Source: Aptenodytes patagonicus (taxonomy: Eukaryota > Chordata > Aves > Sphenisciformes > Spheniscidae). From it: a stretch of DNA of 64,000 bases. Below the pieces are notes generated by a model. That model made no database searches, was not told the DNA's origin, and was given only the letters and a program-made list of their open reading frames with translations. Shown piece after piece: positions 36,151-48,458 of this stretch; the first letter of the stretch is position 1; the number at the start of each line of letters is the position of its first letter. The DNA lies in the NCBI RefSeq assembly GCF_965638725.1, contig NC_134950.1:136267636-136331635 (forward strand), written 5' to 3'. Made by a program: the position numbers and the translations under genes.

Positions 36151-39100
36151 TCAGGCTGCCTGGCTTGCAGCACATCTTTTCCAAGTTGATGTGCCATCCT
36201 GCTTTCTTTTTGTTTTTATTTGGAAATGTGTCGTGAGAAGGTATTTTGCTGGCAACTCAAGAAATGTGCCAACAGAGGTACTTTGAAAAGCTTTTAAGTA
36301 TGCAGGCAATCCGCATTTTCCTACTCCTGATCTCTCTTTTCACTGTTTTGTTGATGTGTTTGTTTAGATCTATCTGAAAAGAAATGGTAACCTGTCACTG
36401 GGAACATCTTTTTAATTATAGTGTGAAATATCCAGTGCACATTCTTTTGAAAGCTCCAAATAATGTATTCTTAAATTATAACTTGCATCATTAGAAATAT
36501 TGTTGCATAAAATTTTAATAATCACTAAAAACCCCCACCCACCTGCTCTTGTGTGCTACCCTCCAGATCAAAACCAAACCAGATGCTGATGGCCAGGAAC
36601 ACGATGGTAGATTACAAAGACCATCTACTGTATTTATTAGGTGCTGAGTTTTAAAGAGAAATAAATGCACCAATATTGCTAATTTTTTACGGTGACAGTC
36701 TGTGCAGTGCCTATTTTGTACTGAAAAAAAGGGAGGATGCTGCTTTCCTGTGAAATGTTGCTGACAGCCAGGAAGAGTGAAATGCACTGGGAAGCTTTTA
36801 AGGTAGCATAAGGAAAGGTATGGCTGAAATGGCAAACTAGACCACAAATGCTGCAATAAAGTTAGGTTAATGAAGGAACACAAATAGTCAATTAAGTGTA
36901 CTCTGCATATTTTAATGTTATATAAAGCATGATAAAAAGCAGTAAAATTCTGATTCTTTCTTCTTTTCATATTTAATGAACTCTCATTGCAAACATTGTA
37001 TTAGCATATGGGTTGAAAATGTCCATAATGTTTTTATAAGAAAGAGAAGAGAAAACTTGTTTAAGCTCTGTTTCTATATTGTAAACTATGGCTGTAGCCC
37101 ATGCAGTCTACAATTGATCTATGGAGTTAAATGAGATGGGATTTCTGTTTTACTTAAACTGATGCACTTATGTGAACACGAAGGTGGGAGGTGAAGTTCC
37201 CCATTACTGACACCTTTGAATTTTGTCCTGTCATTTTTTGTGGGCATAGTTAACTTCCTTTTTTTGTTGACAGTGCAGAGACACTGAGGATTTATTAGGC
37301 GTGTTTTGTGCCATCATTCCTTGGATAGTTTTAATTCAGCATAAACAAGTGCTTCCTCTGAGCACAGCTGTCCCTTCCTGCCTCCCTCCGCGTCCCACTG
37401 CTTTCGCCTGTGCCCCTGCCACCCGCCTCGCTAGCGATCGTGTTTGTATGGCTCCCCAGTGACCTGGCAGAGGGAAATAATCTGGGTTAAAATGAATTGT
37501 TATTTAACGAGCCACTTCGAAGCTATGGGCCCTTCTGCTTGGTTTAGGACGTGGCTTAACAGACACACGTGGAAGCACAAAGCAGAAGAGCAGTAGGGAT
37601 GGGAAGGTGAAGCAGGAGGTGGAGGGAGGACACGACCTGCTTGTCAGCAGCCTCATTTTATGGTACTTTAATCTGCTCGTGGAAATGCATCATTAGCAGG
37701 AGAGTGGCCGTCTCCTTTTTTTAAGGAACATAAAGTTTCTCTAACCCAGGCATCCCTCTCTGCCAGTTCACCACTCCTCCCTTTCTCTCAAACTGAGTTG
37801 GCTTCCGTGTCAGGATGCCGCAGCTTTATTTGAGGCACAGGATACAGACAGAGGAGGTTCGGGCCTCTGTTGGTGCCTTCCCGAAGCTGGATTTATCCAG
37901 GGCTTTTCTCCCATTGAAGGACTGGGGAAGAGGGAGGAGAGCAACCAGTCAGTCCTGCTGTATTGTCTTCTGTGATATTCTTTTCTTTTCTTAACTTCTT
38001 TTGGGTAAAGAAAAGGACATTGCAAACAAAATTTGCTCTTGCGGACTACATTACACTCCTTACTAGGCTATGGAGACTTTAAAAGTGGCTGGTTTATGCC
38101 AGATTATCTAAAAAAGAGTTTTGTTTGAAACATAAACCCATTCAGCCATATTTAGTTCGGTAGGTATTGGAAAATACAGAAATGCTTCTAAACGCATTGC
38201 TTTCCTGACTGTTGTCGTCTCAGAAATAAGTCTTTAAACCTAAAGAGCACTGCTTGTCTTTATAAAGAGCAGCCATTTTCTTTGCAGATCCCTTTCTGTT
38301 CTGGGGGAGGTGAGAATAAACCATGAGTTGTGGATTTCCCTTTTGTGAAATAACTTACTCAGATTCATTGCAGGTTCTTTTAATACAGAAAACAGGTGAG
38401 AATAGACTCTTTGGTTTCCTTTCACTAATGCCCATTTGGGTTTCTCCAGAGAGCTTTGCAGGCTCACCTGAGAACCCTACATTGCAAGCTCTGCTGAATA
38501 CAGATTTCTCTTTTTACAGCTTTTTGACCTTTTTATGCTACATCTAAGTATATGAAGTTTAAGATGATCAGGAGAAGATCTTTCCTTTATAAAGGATCCT
38601 TTATAAAGAGTTTTTTATTTAATCTTAAATAAATATTAATGGAGAGAACTGTTCCGTTGGTTGTTCTTCGTTATCCATGAATTCTGACAGTGGGTTTTGA
38701 GAGGAGCAGTGGGGGAAGGTTGTTTGTTATGAATATTATTTGGCAGAAAGTCAGGCATATTCTACGGTTTCATATGAATGATATCTGCTGAAAGTCAGCT
38801 AGCTTCCCAACGAACTCTGCTTGCTGTGCCTTAGCAACCACGAGGAAAAATCTGCTGCCACATGGAAACGGATTGGGATTCATGACAACACTCCCTATAT
38901 CCAGCCACCCTCAAGCGATGGTAGCGTTTCATCTACTAAACACAGCACCCATGTCTTTCTGCTTAAACCCCCAATAATTTCAACAGGAGCAAGTGATGTC
39001 AAACGAAAAATTCAAAGTGATAAGCCAAATTGTTCAGTAATTTTCTCTCCCTTCCCCCACTCCTTGCCTGGCATGAGTAAGCACTGGGAATAAATGAGCA

Positions 39101-42043
39101 TTTACCTCTGCGGAAAATGATGCCTTCTTGTATTGCAGGTTGAGGAGGGTGTGTCGGGCAGGTACAGCCCAGCTTTGTTCCAAGATTCATGTTCAGATCA
39201 GGGCTGGAGTGGAAACTCTCTAATTATTATAGCTGCTTGCTTTTAGCAACTCCAGCAAATCTTTTTGAAGAAAAAACCCCTCAGGGTTCCATCAGTTGCA
39301 ACAGTTGCAGTAGTTTCTATCGCTGTTATGGCATTATCATTGTCATGGTTCGTAATGAGAGAAAGAAATCTGCCTAGGAAAAAAATAATTACTGTTTGAT
39401 TTGTGCGTGGAGTGGGAGAGAAGCCTGAGGGAAATTAAATAAATACCCCTGGTGGATTTTTTTAATTTTTCCTGAGCCGCTATATTGTTAGAGTTGAATG
39501 ATTAGTAAAGAGAGAAAAGCACAAACAGATGATTGTTTTTGAGAGTGAATTTGGATTCAGCTTTATTTGTGATCCTTTTCCATACGCCGTCTCTTATGGT
39601 TGGAACGTGAGAAGTTTCCAGCATGAATACTTGTGGAAGTATTTTAGGCTTGGATGCTTAAATGCTGTTTGGAAATCTGTCTGAATATATAATTTCCTTT
39701 GTGGTGACATTAGCGAATTTAGGATTCAGGTGTTGAGTAGTTGTAGAAATCCCCCTGCCAGGGAATAGAAACGATCTCGTTACCAGGTAGTCTGTGCTAC
39801 ACCACGTGCATTTCAAAATGAGATGATTTTTTTTCAGGCTATTTATATTTAGGGAATAAGCCCTGATAGAGCACAACACTGAAGCATTTGCTTAATTTTA
39901 AGTATACTGAGTAATCCAATTTGGAATGCAGAAGTGCTATACTGAATTCTTTAGTGACATAGTGATAGTGCCCTGAACCTATGAACAATTGTTTTCTTAT
40001 ATTTGTACACAAAAATGTTCCTAGAACTGCTGAGCAGTGTGGAGTTGATCATGGGCATGTCTGCAAATTAAGCCCTGATCAAACAGACAAATATTGATGT
40101 GTGTGTTGTAAACTGAAAACAGGTAAAGTTTGATTGCACATTGCAAACTCTTAATGTGGCATTATGCTCAATTTTTGGTAACGCAACCAGTTAAAAACCT
40201 AGTTATTTGAAAAACTTGGAGTGGAAGCTTAAACAATTTGCTGGGGGGGAAGAGACTAGATTCTGCCTTTTTCTTGTTTCTTTTAGTTTTAATATAAATC
40301 CTGCTGTAAAAGATTTAGGAAAAGGAATAATCTTGATTAATAAAAAAAAGTCTTACTTCCCTATTTTTGCCAAAGCTTTTTTTTCTTGCTAACTCCACAG
40401 GAATATCAGACGCTCTTAGAAGAAAGGCAAAACATTTGCATCCCATATTTGAAATTATTATTTTCCTACAATTTCTACGGCCTCTTCTGTAGTGTTACAG
40501 CGTGACTTCTAGTGTAGACAGGTTGCTGGCTGCTACCACTGTACTAAATCCCAGCTGAGGAAAGCACTTGAACTGGAGCTCCAAGCACTCTTGCTTTGTT
40601 TCTTTCTGAGCATGATGGTGATTAAATTGCTAGCAGATGTATGGAGCGTTGCTGATGCTACCGCGACTGCAGTGCTGGCAACGGCAGAAATATCAGCAGT
40701 TGTTGGAACAGCTTGGGCAGGAGGCAAAGCACAAGCAACTTGTAGGCAAGTCATCCTCTGAGGTTGAGATGAGGCCAAAGCAAAATCCCAGATCTAAAAA
40801 CGAGGAGAAATTTCAAATATATCTCCAAAAGGTATAACTGAAAACATGCTCTATAGTATCTTTAGCCCTTGATTAGAATATTAACCACGTTGTAGTAAGT
40901 GCATAGGGAGTTGCTGTAGTGGAGCCAGTTCAATACTCTGCTGAGTAAAGAACTAAGTCAGCATCTCACAGTAAGATACAGCTTGATCTTTCCAATGGAG
41001 ACCAAAATGTGCCTTCATTAGTACACTTTGCTTGTTGTGTAGTATGTCGTGGGGGAATTTCTTTCCAAACCTTTAAAAAATCAGTTTATGCTCATCTATT
41101 AAAATATTATCATCAATATCTTTGCATGCTTAGCTTTAAATAATGGCAGAGATTCCCAAGTTGTTGAAAAATAATTGTCCAGTTGAAGCAATACTAATTT
41201 AAATCCAGATATAGACCTTGCATAGTAGTATCAGTCATTGAATTAGCTACTGGTTTTAAAAATCTACCTGGAGTATTTGGTTCTTTGGCTAATAATTCCA
41301 TGAGCTGGTCATATGGATTGTAAAGAAGTATTTCCTTCTGGTTGTTTTAAATTACTTGCTGGTCACTTTATTCTAAGCCTCCCATTCTTTAACACTATTG
41401 CTCTATTCCCTGCATTTCTAGTGGCTTTAAATACCACAGTAAACTCCTTGTATAATTTTTCTCAATTTCAGACTAAATTATCTGTAGTGTATTCAGATTT
41501 GGATCCTAGCAGTCCTATTCCAAAACCTTCTCCTGGGCCACCTGTCCTAACTGTCCTCTCCTGTCACGTGCAAGTCGTGTCCCCGGGCTAGGATGCCATC
41601 CCTGTGCCGTGTTCATACTTCATATTCCTGATCGCGCAGTGCAGGGCACCAGCTCCCTGCCTCTTTCTTCCTGCACCCCCAGCAGGGAAACTGAAGCCAC
41701 CTATGCACACCTACTCATGTACGATGGGAGAGCCCTCCTGGAGGACACCCAGCGCTCTGGATCTGCTCCACATATGGTCTCCTGTCCCAGGACCATACGT
41801 GCTGCCACATCCCCATCTCCTCCCTGACACATGGTTTGGCAAAGCTTCTCCTCAAGCTGGTGAAGAGGCACAGGTGGATGCCGGGGTGGCAGTGCCTGGA
41901 AAGCGGCACTTGGCATGGGCAGCAATAGCTGTTCCAAGGTAGTTTTCACGAGAGATGAGTTGTTTGCTTGATGACTAGTGAATTTGCTTTAAAAGCACAT
42001 TTTGGCTCATTCTAAGAGTTATTTGCAAATGTATTTTGAATTG

Positions 42044-42057
42044 GTGTGTGTGTGTGT
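42044..42057 (+). repeat. Short TG microsatellite
   Basis: Seven TG units (GTGTGTGTGTGTGT). Confidence 0.75.
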
Positions 42058-42731
42058 CAAAATCATTTGAGAGGAGCAGCCTATATTTACCAAATACCTT
42101 CAGGGAGGAGTGGTGCTTCCCCCACACAGCAGCCTGAAGGTTGGGGCTTTCAAACAAAGCCTGGACCCCCGATCCACTCCCTCTTCTTCCTCTCTCTGGA
42201 AGAGGACTGCCCAGTTTGTCCCCAACAGCCAAAGTAGAGTCTCTGAACAGAGGTGCACTCAGTAGCACAAAATGAAGTGATATTGTGCTAGCTAAATATT
42301 TATTGAGGCAAGTTAAAAAAAAAAAAAAGAGAAGGGGATCTAATTTGGTAGCTAGGACATAAACTCCTAAAATTTGCTATAAATTTCAGCCTCACTGCAG
42401 TGACTGTTTCAACATTACACAGGCTGCATTAGCATAAACAGGAAAGATGATTTTTTCTATTCCAGAATGCCACTTCCATTTTTGTTTTATTTTCTTCTAT
42501 GCAATTTCCATTTTCTTATATTTGTAGAAATTTTGTCTGTGTAGATTCCTGCATGGCAGGCTAAATGTGCTCTCCAATGTTTCATGCTTGCTCCAAGCTG
42601 ATATGGGTTCAGGCTGTCACCAACAGAAGCTGTTGTCCTGTCTTCCCTTCTCCCATTTCAGGGCTGTGAATTCCTTCTCCCTCCCCTGCACCAGAGCTAG
42701 CACTATGTGGTTTGAAGGATAAATGAGAAGA

Positions 42732-42747
42732 TTTTTTTTTTTTTTTT
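42732..42747 (-). repeat. T16 tract (poly(A) on the minus strand)
   Basis: A run of 16 T lies about 20-40 bases from the 3'-truncated end of the adjacent CR1. Read on the minus strand it is a poly(A) stretch downstream of the LINE-derived sequence. Confidence 0.8.
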
Positions 42748-42767
42748 GTCTACTAGTTTTCAGCCTC

Positions 42768-43845
42768 GGTCACCTTTTGCAGATTCCTTGGAATTTCTTC
42801 CTAATATCTAATCTAAATCTACCCTCTTTCAGTTTAAAACCATTACCCCTCATCCTATCACTACACTCCCTGATAAAGAGTCCCTCCTCATCTTTCCTGT
42901 AGGCCCCCTTTAAGTACTGGAAGGCTGCTATAAGGTCTCCTCGGAGCCTTCTCTTCTCCAGGCTGAACAATCTCAACTCGCTCAGCCTGTCCTCATCGGG
43001 GAGGAGCTCCAGCCCCCTGATCATCTTCGTGGCCCTTCTCTGGACTCACTCCAACAGGTCCATGTCTTTCTTGCGCTGAGGGCTCCAGAGCTGGACGCAG
43101 TACTCCAGGTGGGGTCTCATGAGAGCAGAGTAGAGGGGGAGAATCACCTCCCTCGACCTGCTGGCCACGCTGCTTTTGATGCAGCCCAGGATGCAATTGG
43201 CTTTCTAAGCTGTGAGCGCACGTTGCCAGCTCATACTCAGTTTTTCATCCACCGATACCACCAAGTCCTTCTCTGCAGGGCTGCTCTCCATCCACTCATC
43301 ACCCAGCCTGTATCGATGTTTGGGATTGCCCCGACTCAGGTGTAGGACCTTACACTTGGCTTTATTGAACTTCGTGAGGTTCACATGGGTCCACCTCTCT
43401 AGCCCGTCAAGGTCCCTCTGGATGGCATCCCTTCCCTCTAGAGTATCAATCACACCACTCAGCTTGGTGTATCCACAAACTTGCTGAGGGTGCACTCAAT
43501 CCCCACTGTCCATGTCCACGACAAAGATGTTAAAGAATACTGGTCCCAGACCCCTCAGGGACACCACTTGTCACTGGTCTCCACTTGGACATTGAGCCGT
43601 TGACCGCAACTCGAGTGCGACCATCCAGCCCAATTCCTTATCCACGAAGTGGTCCACCTGTCAAATCCATGTCTCTCCATTTTAGAGACAAGGATGTGTG
43701 TGGGACAGTATGAAATGCTTTGCACAAGTCCAGGTAGATGATGTCAGTCGCTCTTCCCTTATCCACCAATGCTGTAACCCCGTTGTAGAAGGCCACCAGA
43801 TTTGTCCTTTTTGCTGAGTTTGGTCTTATGCTGTCGTGTAACTGT
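42768..43845 (-). mobile_element. CR1 LINE, minus strand, covers part of reverse transcriptase; 3' end missing
   Basis: Minus-strand translation gives, in order, [32 protein letters not shown] (reverse-transcriptase core), then [53 protein letters not shown] and [21 protein letters not shown]. These are consecutive parts of CR1 ORF2. The frame shifts between them and the copy is inactive. Unusually, the sequence stops at about 42,770-42,790 and lacks the last ORF segment (the RVVKHWNRLPREVV region), the 3' UTR and the octamer tail. CR1 copies are normally truncated at the 5' end, so this one has lost its 3' end. The right edge is approximate. Confidence 0.9.
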
Positions 43846-44446
43846 ACCCTGCAGTAGCAGTATTTTACCTGACTGAGGCTCAGCCGTCCTCTGAATGCCG
43901 GGGACCAAGCCAGTGCAATGCCAAGGGCTGTAGTTCCCACCGGCATCGCTGGAATTAGCTTGCTGATGATAATGTCGTTAGCGCCAGCCTGGGAATGGAG
44001 CGGAGAGGGGGGAAATCGATGTATAAGCTTTGACTGTGCTGCTGCAGTGAGTGAGGCTTGTTGAATGAAAGACTTGGGCAGAAACCAAGTGAAGTAGTGG
44101 TATGTAGGGCTGCTGCAGAACTGAGGTGTTAATGACGTGCCGGCTAGGAAGAGTAAGTGGGTTCTGAGGCAATGCTGCACTCTTACGGCATCTTTGTTCG
44201 GTACAGGAGAGGGGAATTAAGCTGTTATGTTATAGTATTTCCATATGGAGCTACTGTTACGCATGGAACTACACTAACATTTGTGATGAGCGTGGAAGGG
44301 TAAATAAAGAGCCTTAGATGCTCCTGTGGTTTCTTGTCACTTCCCTTCCCTTTCTAACAATACAGTAACAAAAATATAGGGGGGAAAAAAGCAGGTGGCA
44401 TTACTGAAATATGGATTCTGTAATTCTTACAGGGTGTGAAAGATGA

Positions 44447-44466
44447 TTTTTTTTTTTTTTTTTTTT
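44447..44466 (+). repeat. T20 tract
   Basis: Homopolymer of 20 T. No retroposed gene is visible next to it on either strand. Confidence 0.8.
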
Positions 44467-44934
44467 AATGATTACAATATACCAGGTGTGAATTGGATCC
44501 TTCTCAAAGCGAGGAATTAATTATGCTGCCTACAAGTTGCAATAATGTGAGGGAGCACCACACAGTCCTCCCATTGTGCTGCCAGTGCACCTGCACAATG
44601 TCTTCTGTCCCACTTCCAGACTTCTTTTAGGCAATGTTTATTTGTGTCTTGTGTGGCTTGTAGTAAGACAGAAGTTGCCAGTAAGCATCAGAGTAGACAA
44701 TATCTTGTCTTTTAACACTGACAAGATATGGAAGTATCATGATGAGTAAAGGTGGGGTAACCTGACTCTCGTAGAGATGTTTATCCTGTCTCTGCCTTCC
44801 AGAGTTCTGGTTCACTGTTAATTTTATAACTTTAAATCCCCAATCTTTATTGATCAGGAGTAAGGTTTTGGCATTTGCATTTCCCCGCTGTGAAGAGTTA
44901 TGTGTCATTTTCCTTTCTATCTCCTCAAATACGA

Positions 44935-45985
44935 ATCCTCTCTAATTTCATTGAGTAATCGGTTATTCTTATGTTACATAAAACAGAGCACAGAAAGTCT
45001 GTCTTTTCTCTGTGCCATTTCATTATTTTGTGTAATTGCATTATGTCTCCTGTAATCTCTCCTTTGTAAGCTAAATAGTCACAGTCTTTTCTGTCTCTTC
45101 TCATATTAAAATTTATCCAAATCCTTTATTATTCCTACTGCTATTATTGTCTGAATCCCCTCTAACATTGTAGCGTCCATTTTTTTTGAGATGTTGTTAC
45201 TAGTGCAGCATGTGGCACAGCAGAGATAATGCTGATCTACATTAGAGCAGTGTTACCTCCCTGCTGGTCACCATTTTATTCCTCATTTATCCCAATATTT
45301 TTTTTAACTACAGTTAAGAATTTCGTTTAGAAGAGTGGTCTTCCTTGAGAAGTGTTCTGTGGCCCTGAGGTGTCTTTACTGAATTGATAAAGTATGCTTT
45401 AAGAGGTATTAGAGCATGTGTAATTACATTTTCTCCCTCTAGCACATGCTGCTTTTAATGTTGAACTCATCATGATATTGTCTTTTCACCTAGCTTTTTT
45501 AATGTTTATCTTTAAATTCTTCACTGTCATTTCTGGTCTTTCCTGGCCCAAATAATTGTGTGTTGTCTACAGGCTTTGCCACCTCGTTGCTCACCTTCTT
45601 TTCCAGATCAAGAATAAATGTAGTAAACAACACAGAACTGAGTTTACCAAACCTTTGATCTGATGTGAAAAAAAAATTATTTGGAGACTTCAGTTAGACT
45701 ACTCAGATGATTTGATAAATTCTTTTTATTTAGATTTCAATAGCTAAAAGACCTAGATTGCTGCTGCTTTTTTTCCATACAAAACCCAGAACAAAACTAA
45801 AGCTCTACCATATTGTCTTACAGACCCTGTCTAGAAGAATTTCAAATCCCTATTTGGAAACTCCTTCAAACAAGGTACTTGTCAAGCTTCTTTTTAATTC
45901 CATTTCATCAAACAACATATTAGGAATCTTTTTGCTTTGGTTTGACCTCTTAATCATAGCTTGGAAGACACTTGTGAATATGGCC
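44935..45985 (-). mobile_element. Ancient CR1-type LINE, minus strand, heavily decayed
   Basis: Parts in order resemble antisense old CR1: 'agtctgtcttttctctgtgcc', 'taatctctcctttgtaagct', 'gtctacaggctttgccacct', 'cgttgctcaccttcttttcc' and 'agatcaagaataaatgtagt', then 'aacaacacagaactgag'. The last four correspond to the phrase 'aattttgccacctcactgtttacccctttttccagatcatttatgaatatgttgaatag'. It is riddled with small indels and no reading frame survives. Edges are approximate. Confidence 0.55.
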
Positions 45986-46451
45986 TGCAGTTAAATCCAG
46001 TTAACAAGTTACAATTTGTGCATGTTAAAAATGGTCTACTTCTATTACTGAATTTGCAAACTGAATTGTTGTGAATACTGACATGCACTTGCTTCCCAGC
46101 CATTTAAATGATTGCCACCAATTAGCTTACTTTTGCAATGTTTGAGAGCTCTGTTTTTGCATCTCACAAGACTTTGCTGTCTCAGGACTGTTTTATGTTC
46201 CTTGAAAGAGTCCTAAACATAGGAAACAAAAAAAAAAAGGTGAAACCACGGCATTGTTTTTTCTTTGGAGTTAGTTATTTGTGTTACCTATGTGTTTTGC
46301 TGGGACGGTGAGGAAACATCACAACAGAAGCCTGAGTTAAATTCAGCAGTACGGAGTGGTGTACAGAGTCAAGGTGGAACATGGTTTTATGGAAGATGGA
46401 GTTGGGTCCTGTTTTGATACACATCTGCAGCCTTGAGGTGTAAGGTAGAAA

Positions 46452-46772
46452 TCATAGAATCATAGAATCATTAAGGTTGGAAAAGACCTCCAAGATCATC
46501 GAGTCCAACCGTCGACCCAAAACCACCATGCCCGCTAAACCATGTCCCTAAGTGCCTCATCTACTCGTCTTTTAAATACTTCCAGGGATGGGGACTCCAC
46601 CACTTCCCTGGGCAGCCTGGTCCAACGTTTAACCACTCTTTCAGTGAAGAAATTTTTCCTCACATCCAATCTAAACCTCCCCTGGCGCAACTTGAGGCCA
46701 TTTCCTCTCGTCCTATCGCTAGTTACTTGGGAGAAGAGACCAACACCCACTTCGCTACAACCTCCTTTCAGG
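46452..46772 (-). mobile_element. Young-looking CR1 LINE 3' end, minus strand
   Basis: Begins with the paired octamer tail (antisense CATAGAAT, two copies) followed by 'cattaaggttggaaaagacc' and 'tccaagatcatcgagtccaa'. On the minus strand it translates through [40 protein letters not shown] and [20 protein letters not shown] without a stop. This is the C-terminus of CR1 ORF2. It is 5'-truncated at about 46,772, as usual for CR1. The intact frame and low divergence make it the youngest repeat in the window. It lies about 560 bases upstream of exon 2. Confidence 0.93.
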
Positions 46773-47329
46773 TGTGGGGGGAAGTCAGAGGTGTGTCCAT
46801 TCTGAAAGACCACATCCTCCTGTCAAGGCATGGATGAACTGACCTGTAGCTATCGTAGGATACCTCCAAAGCTTCTGAACAAAAAGAAAAAACTATGAAA
46901 TGGTGTTTCAATGTGTATTAGGCTTGTATTAAATTATTATTCCAAATACATATGGAATAATGTTTAATTTTAACTATTTGTGTGGTTTTGCAATGGTTAA
47001 TATAGTCTTTTTGCTTTGCTAGAATAACACTTGTTTTCATTTGAACTTGTCTGTTGTTCAAAGGTAAAGCTGACAGATAGTAAAACCTCTGCTTTTCTAA
47101 GGCAGCAAATGTAAAAGTAGTCCAGCTCATGGGGGCATCTGCAACCCATGATACAGCGGGGCATGGCAGAAGTTGGGGTGCACTTCCTATGAGGCTTGGA
47201 CTGCTTGCTTGTTGTTTAGCTGGGGAGAAGGCATTGCTCAGAGGGAGGGAGCGGACAGTGGCAAGGCAATTTACTACAGCAGGAATAAATCCCTGTTTGT
47301 CACAGTTTTCAATTTCTCTTTTCAATCAG

Positions 47330-47436
47330 ATTTATGGAGAAAGTTCTTCCTGTGCTGGGAGAGCTCTCAGGAATATTTTTACTCTACAAGCGTCTGACCT
47401 GATTAAAGACAGGGTGTACCTTACTGGCATTTGCAG
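47330..47436 (+). CDS. RAPGEF5: RAPGEF5 coding exon 2 (start of DEP domain)
   Basis: Encodes residues 64-98 plus two bases of codon 99. The acceptor has a pyrimidine-rich tract ending in CAATCAG|ATT, and the donor is GCAG|GTAACC. The translation contains RALRNIF and then SDLIKDRVYLTGICR. The Ile-(Lys/Arg)-Asp-Arg-x-Tyr pattern is the first helix of the Epac-type DEP domain, in front of the GSELVDW motif of the next exon. It is 107 nt long, so it ends with two bases of a codon; exon 3 supplies the missing base and makes Arg99. The reading frame is also open upstream of the acceptor to an ATG at 47129 (see findings). Confidence 0.88.
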
Positions 47437-48458
47437 GTAACCTGAGATCATTTGTTTAATCAACTGGAGGGGTTTTATTTGCATTTGTCTATGCCCTGAT
47501 TTGACAAGAGAGTAAGTTCTGAGAGTGAGATTTTGTGTGTGTTACTAAGAATCGAAAATATTTTCTAAAAAAATTCTTTAAAATGTCATGTATTTTAATA
47601 TCTTTTCTTATGTTACTTTGTCAGTTGTCAGAAAGCAGCAGTGGCCTGATTGTATGTCCATTAATTTAATTGCTTATGATTTCATATGCAGTTGTGTTTG
47701 TCTGTTATTTCGTTGAAAAGAAAGAGTATTAAATTCAGCCCTGGTCTGGAGTTATAAAAGAGATTAATTGGATTCCTAAGATTTAGTTACACTGTGATTT
47801 TTGCATGTAATTTATGGAATATTTCTGTAATGAAGCCATTTTCCATTTGTGTTGCATTACAGCATAAATGCTTCCTCCTATTTTCAATTATGCCAAAATA
47901 TGCAGGTCTCTATTATACCACCATTCATTCATATCCGTATTTAAGAAAAAGCCACAACTTCTTTTTTTTAATGATTTAAAAAGATAAGTTTACCAATAAT
48001 ATGAAAGATGAAGTACATCCTAGAGCAACATTCAAGGTCTTACACATATATTGTGTAGCTGTATTGCTTATGCCTATGCTCAGAAAGGAAATAAAATCCT
48101 GAGGCTAAAAGCTGGATTTTATTTAGCTCTTATACATCTTTGGATGACTGTGTGTATGCAGCACAAATTGATAAAAATATTATATATTGTAAATTGTGCC
48201 ACATGAATTAGGTGTGTAAGGGAACTTACTCATCTAACACGAGTTCCCTCGTTGTAACTAGGGGCACCCCCTGAGACTTGCCAGAATAATTTCTTCCCTT
48301 GAAATGAATAGGATTACAAAAAGTAGTAATTGAGACAAAGGGTTTGCCCTGCTGAACAAAAGGATTCACTTTTAATAGCTTTAAAAAATACCTCTTTATT
48401 ATAAAAGAGCATTTTAACATTACTGTGGTGTAAGGAGTGATGTTTTGCTTATTTTCAG
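47437..48458 (+). other. RAPGEF5: RAPGEF5 intron 2
   Basis: 1,022 bp, from GCAG|GTAACC to TTATTTTCAG|GAG. AT-rich; no repeat, gene or structured RNA recognised. Confidence 0.85.

Larger units (their letters stand above)
16817..47329 (+). other. RAPGEF5: RAPGEF5 intron 1 (30.5 kb)
   Basis: Bounded by GG|GTGAGT and CAATCAG|ATT. The first 300 bases belong to the CpG island; the rest is AT-rich. It holds MIR-like fragments (19,770-19,930; 34,600-34,770), two ancient CR1 stretches (27,290-28,690; 44,935-45,985), three younger CR1 copies (35,925-36,150; 42,768-43,845; 46,452-46,772) and several microsatellites. I found no additional exon that fits both phase and DEP homology between exons 1 and 2; the direct join is in frame. 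Other parts (17,110-19,700, 20,000-27,200, 28,700-34,500, 36,200-42,700) show no gene. A large first intron with a CpG-island start is a common place for enhancers, but none is demonstrated. Confidence 0.8.

Noticed and set aside
36515..36970. 151-codon minus-strand open frame in intron 1
   Set aside because: Cys/His/Leu/Phe-rich random-looking translation in AT-rich DNA, with no metal-binding spacing or domain pattern.
40590..40838. 66-codon Gln/Lys-rich open frame (KYQQLLEQLGQEAKHKQL)
   Set aside because: Looks coiled-coil-like, but an equal Ala/Ser-rich frame lies opposite, no splice sites frame it and it does not match the DEP region being sought.
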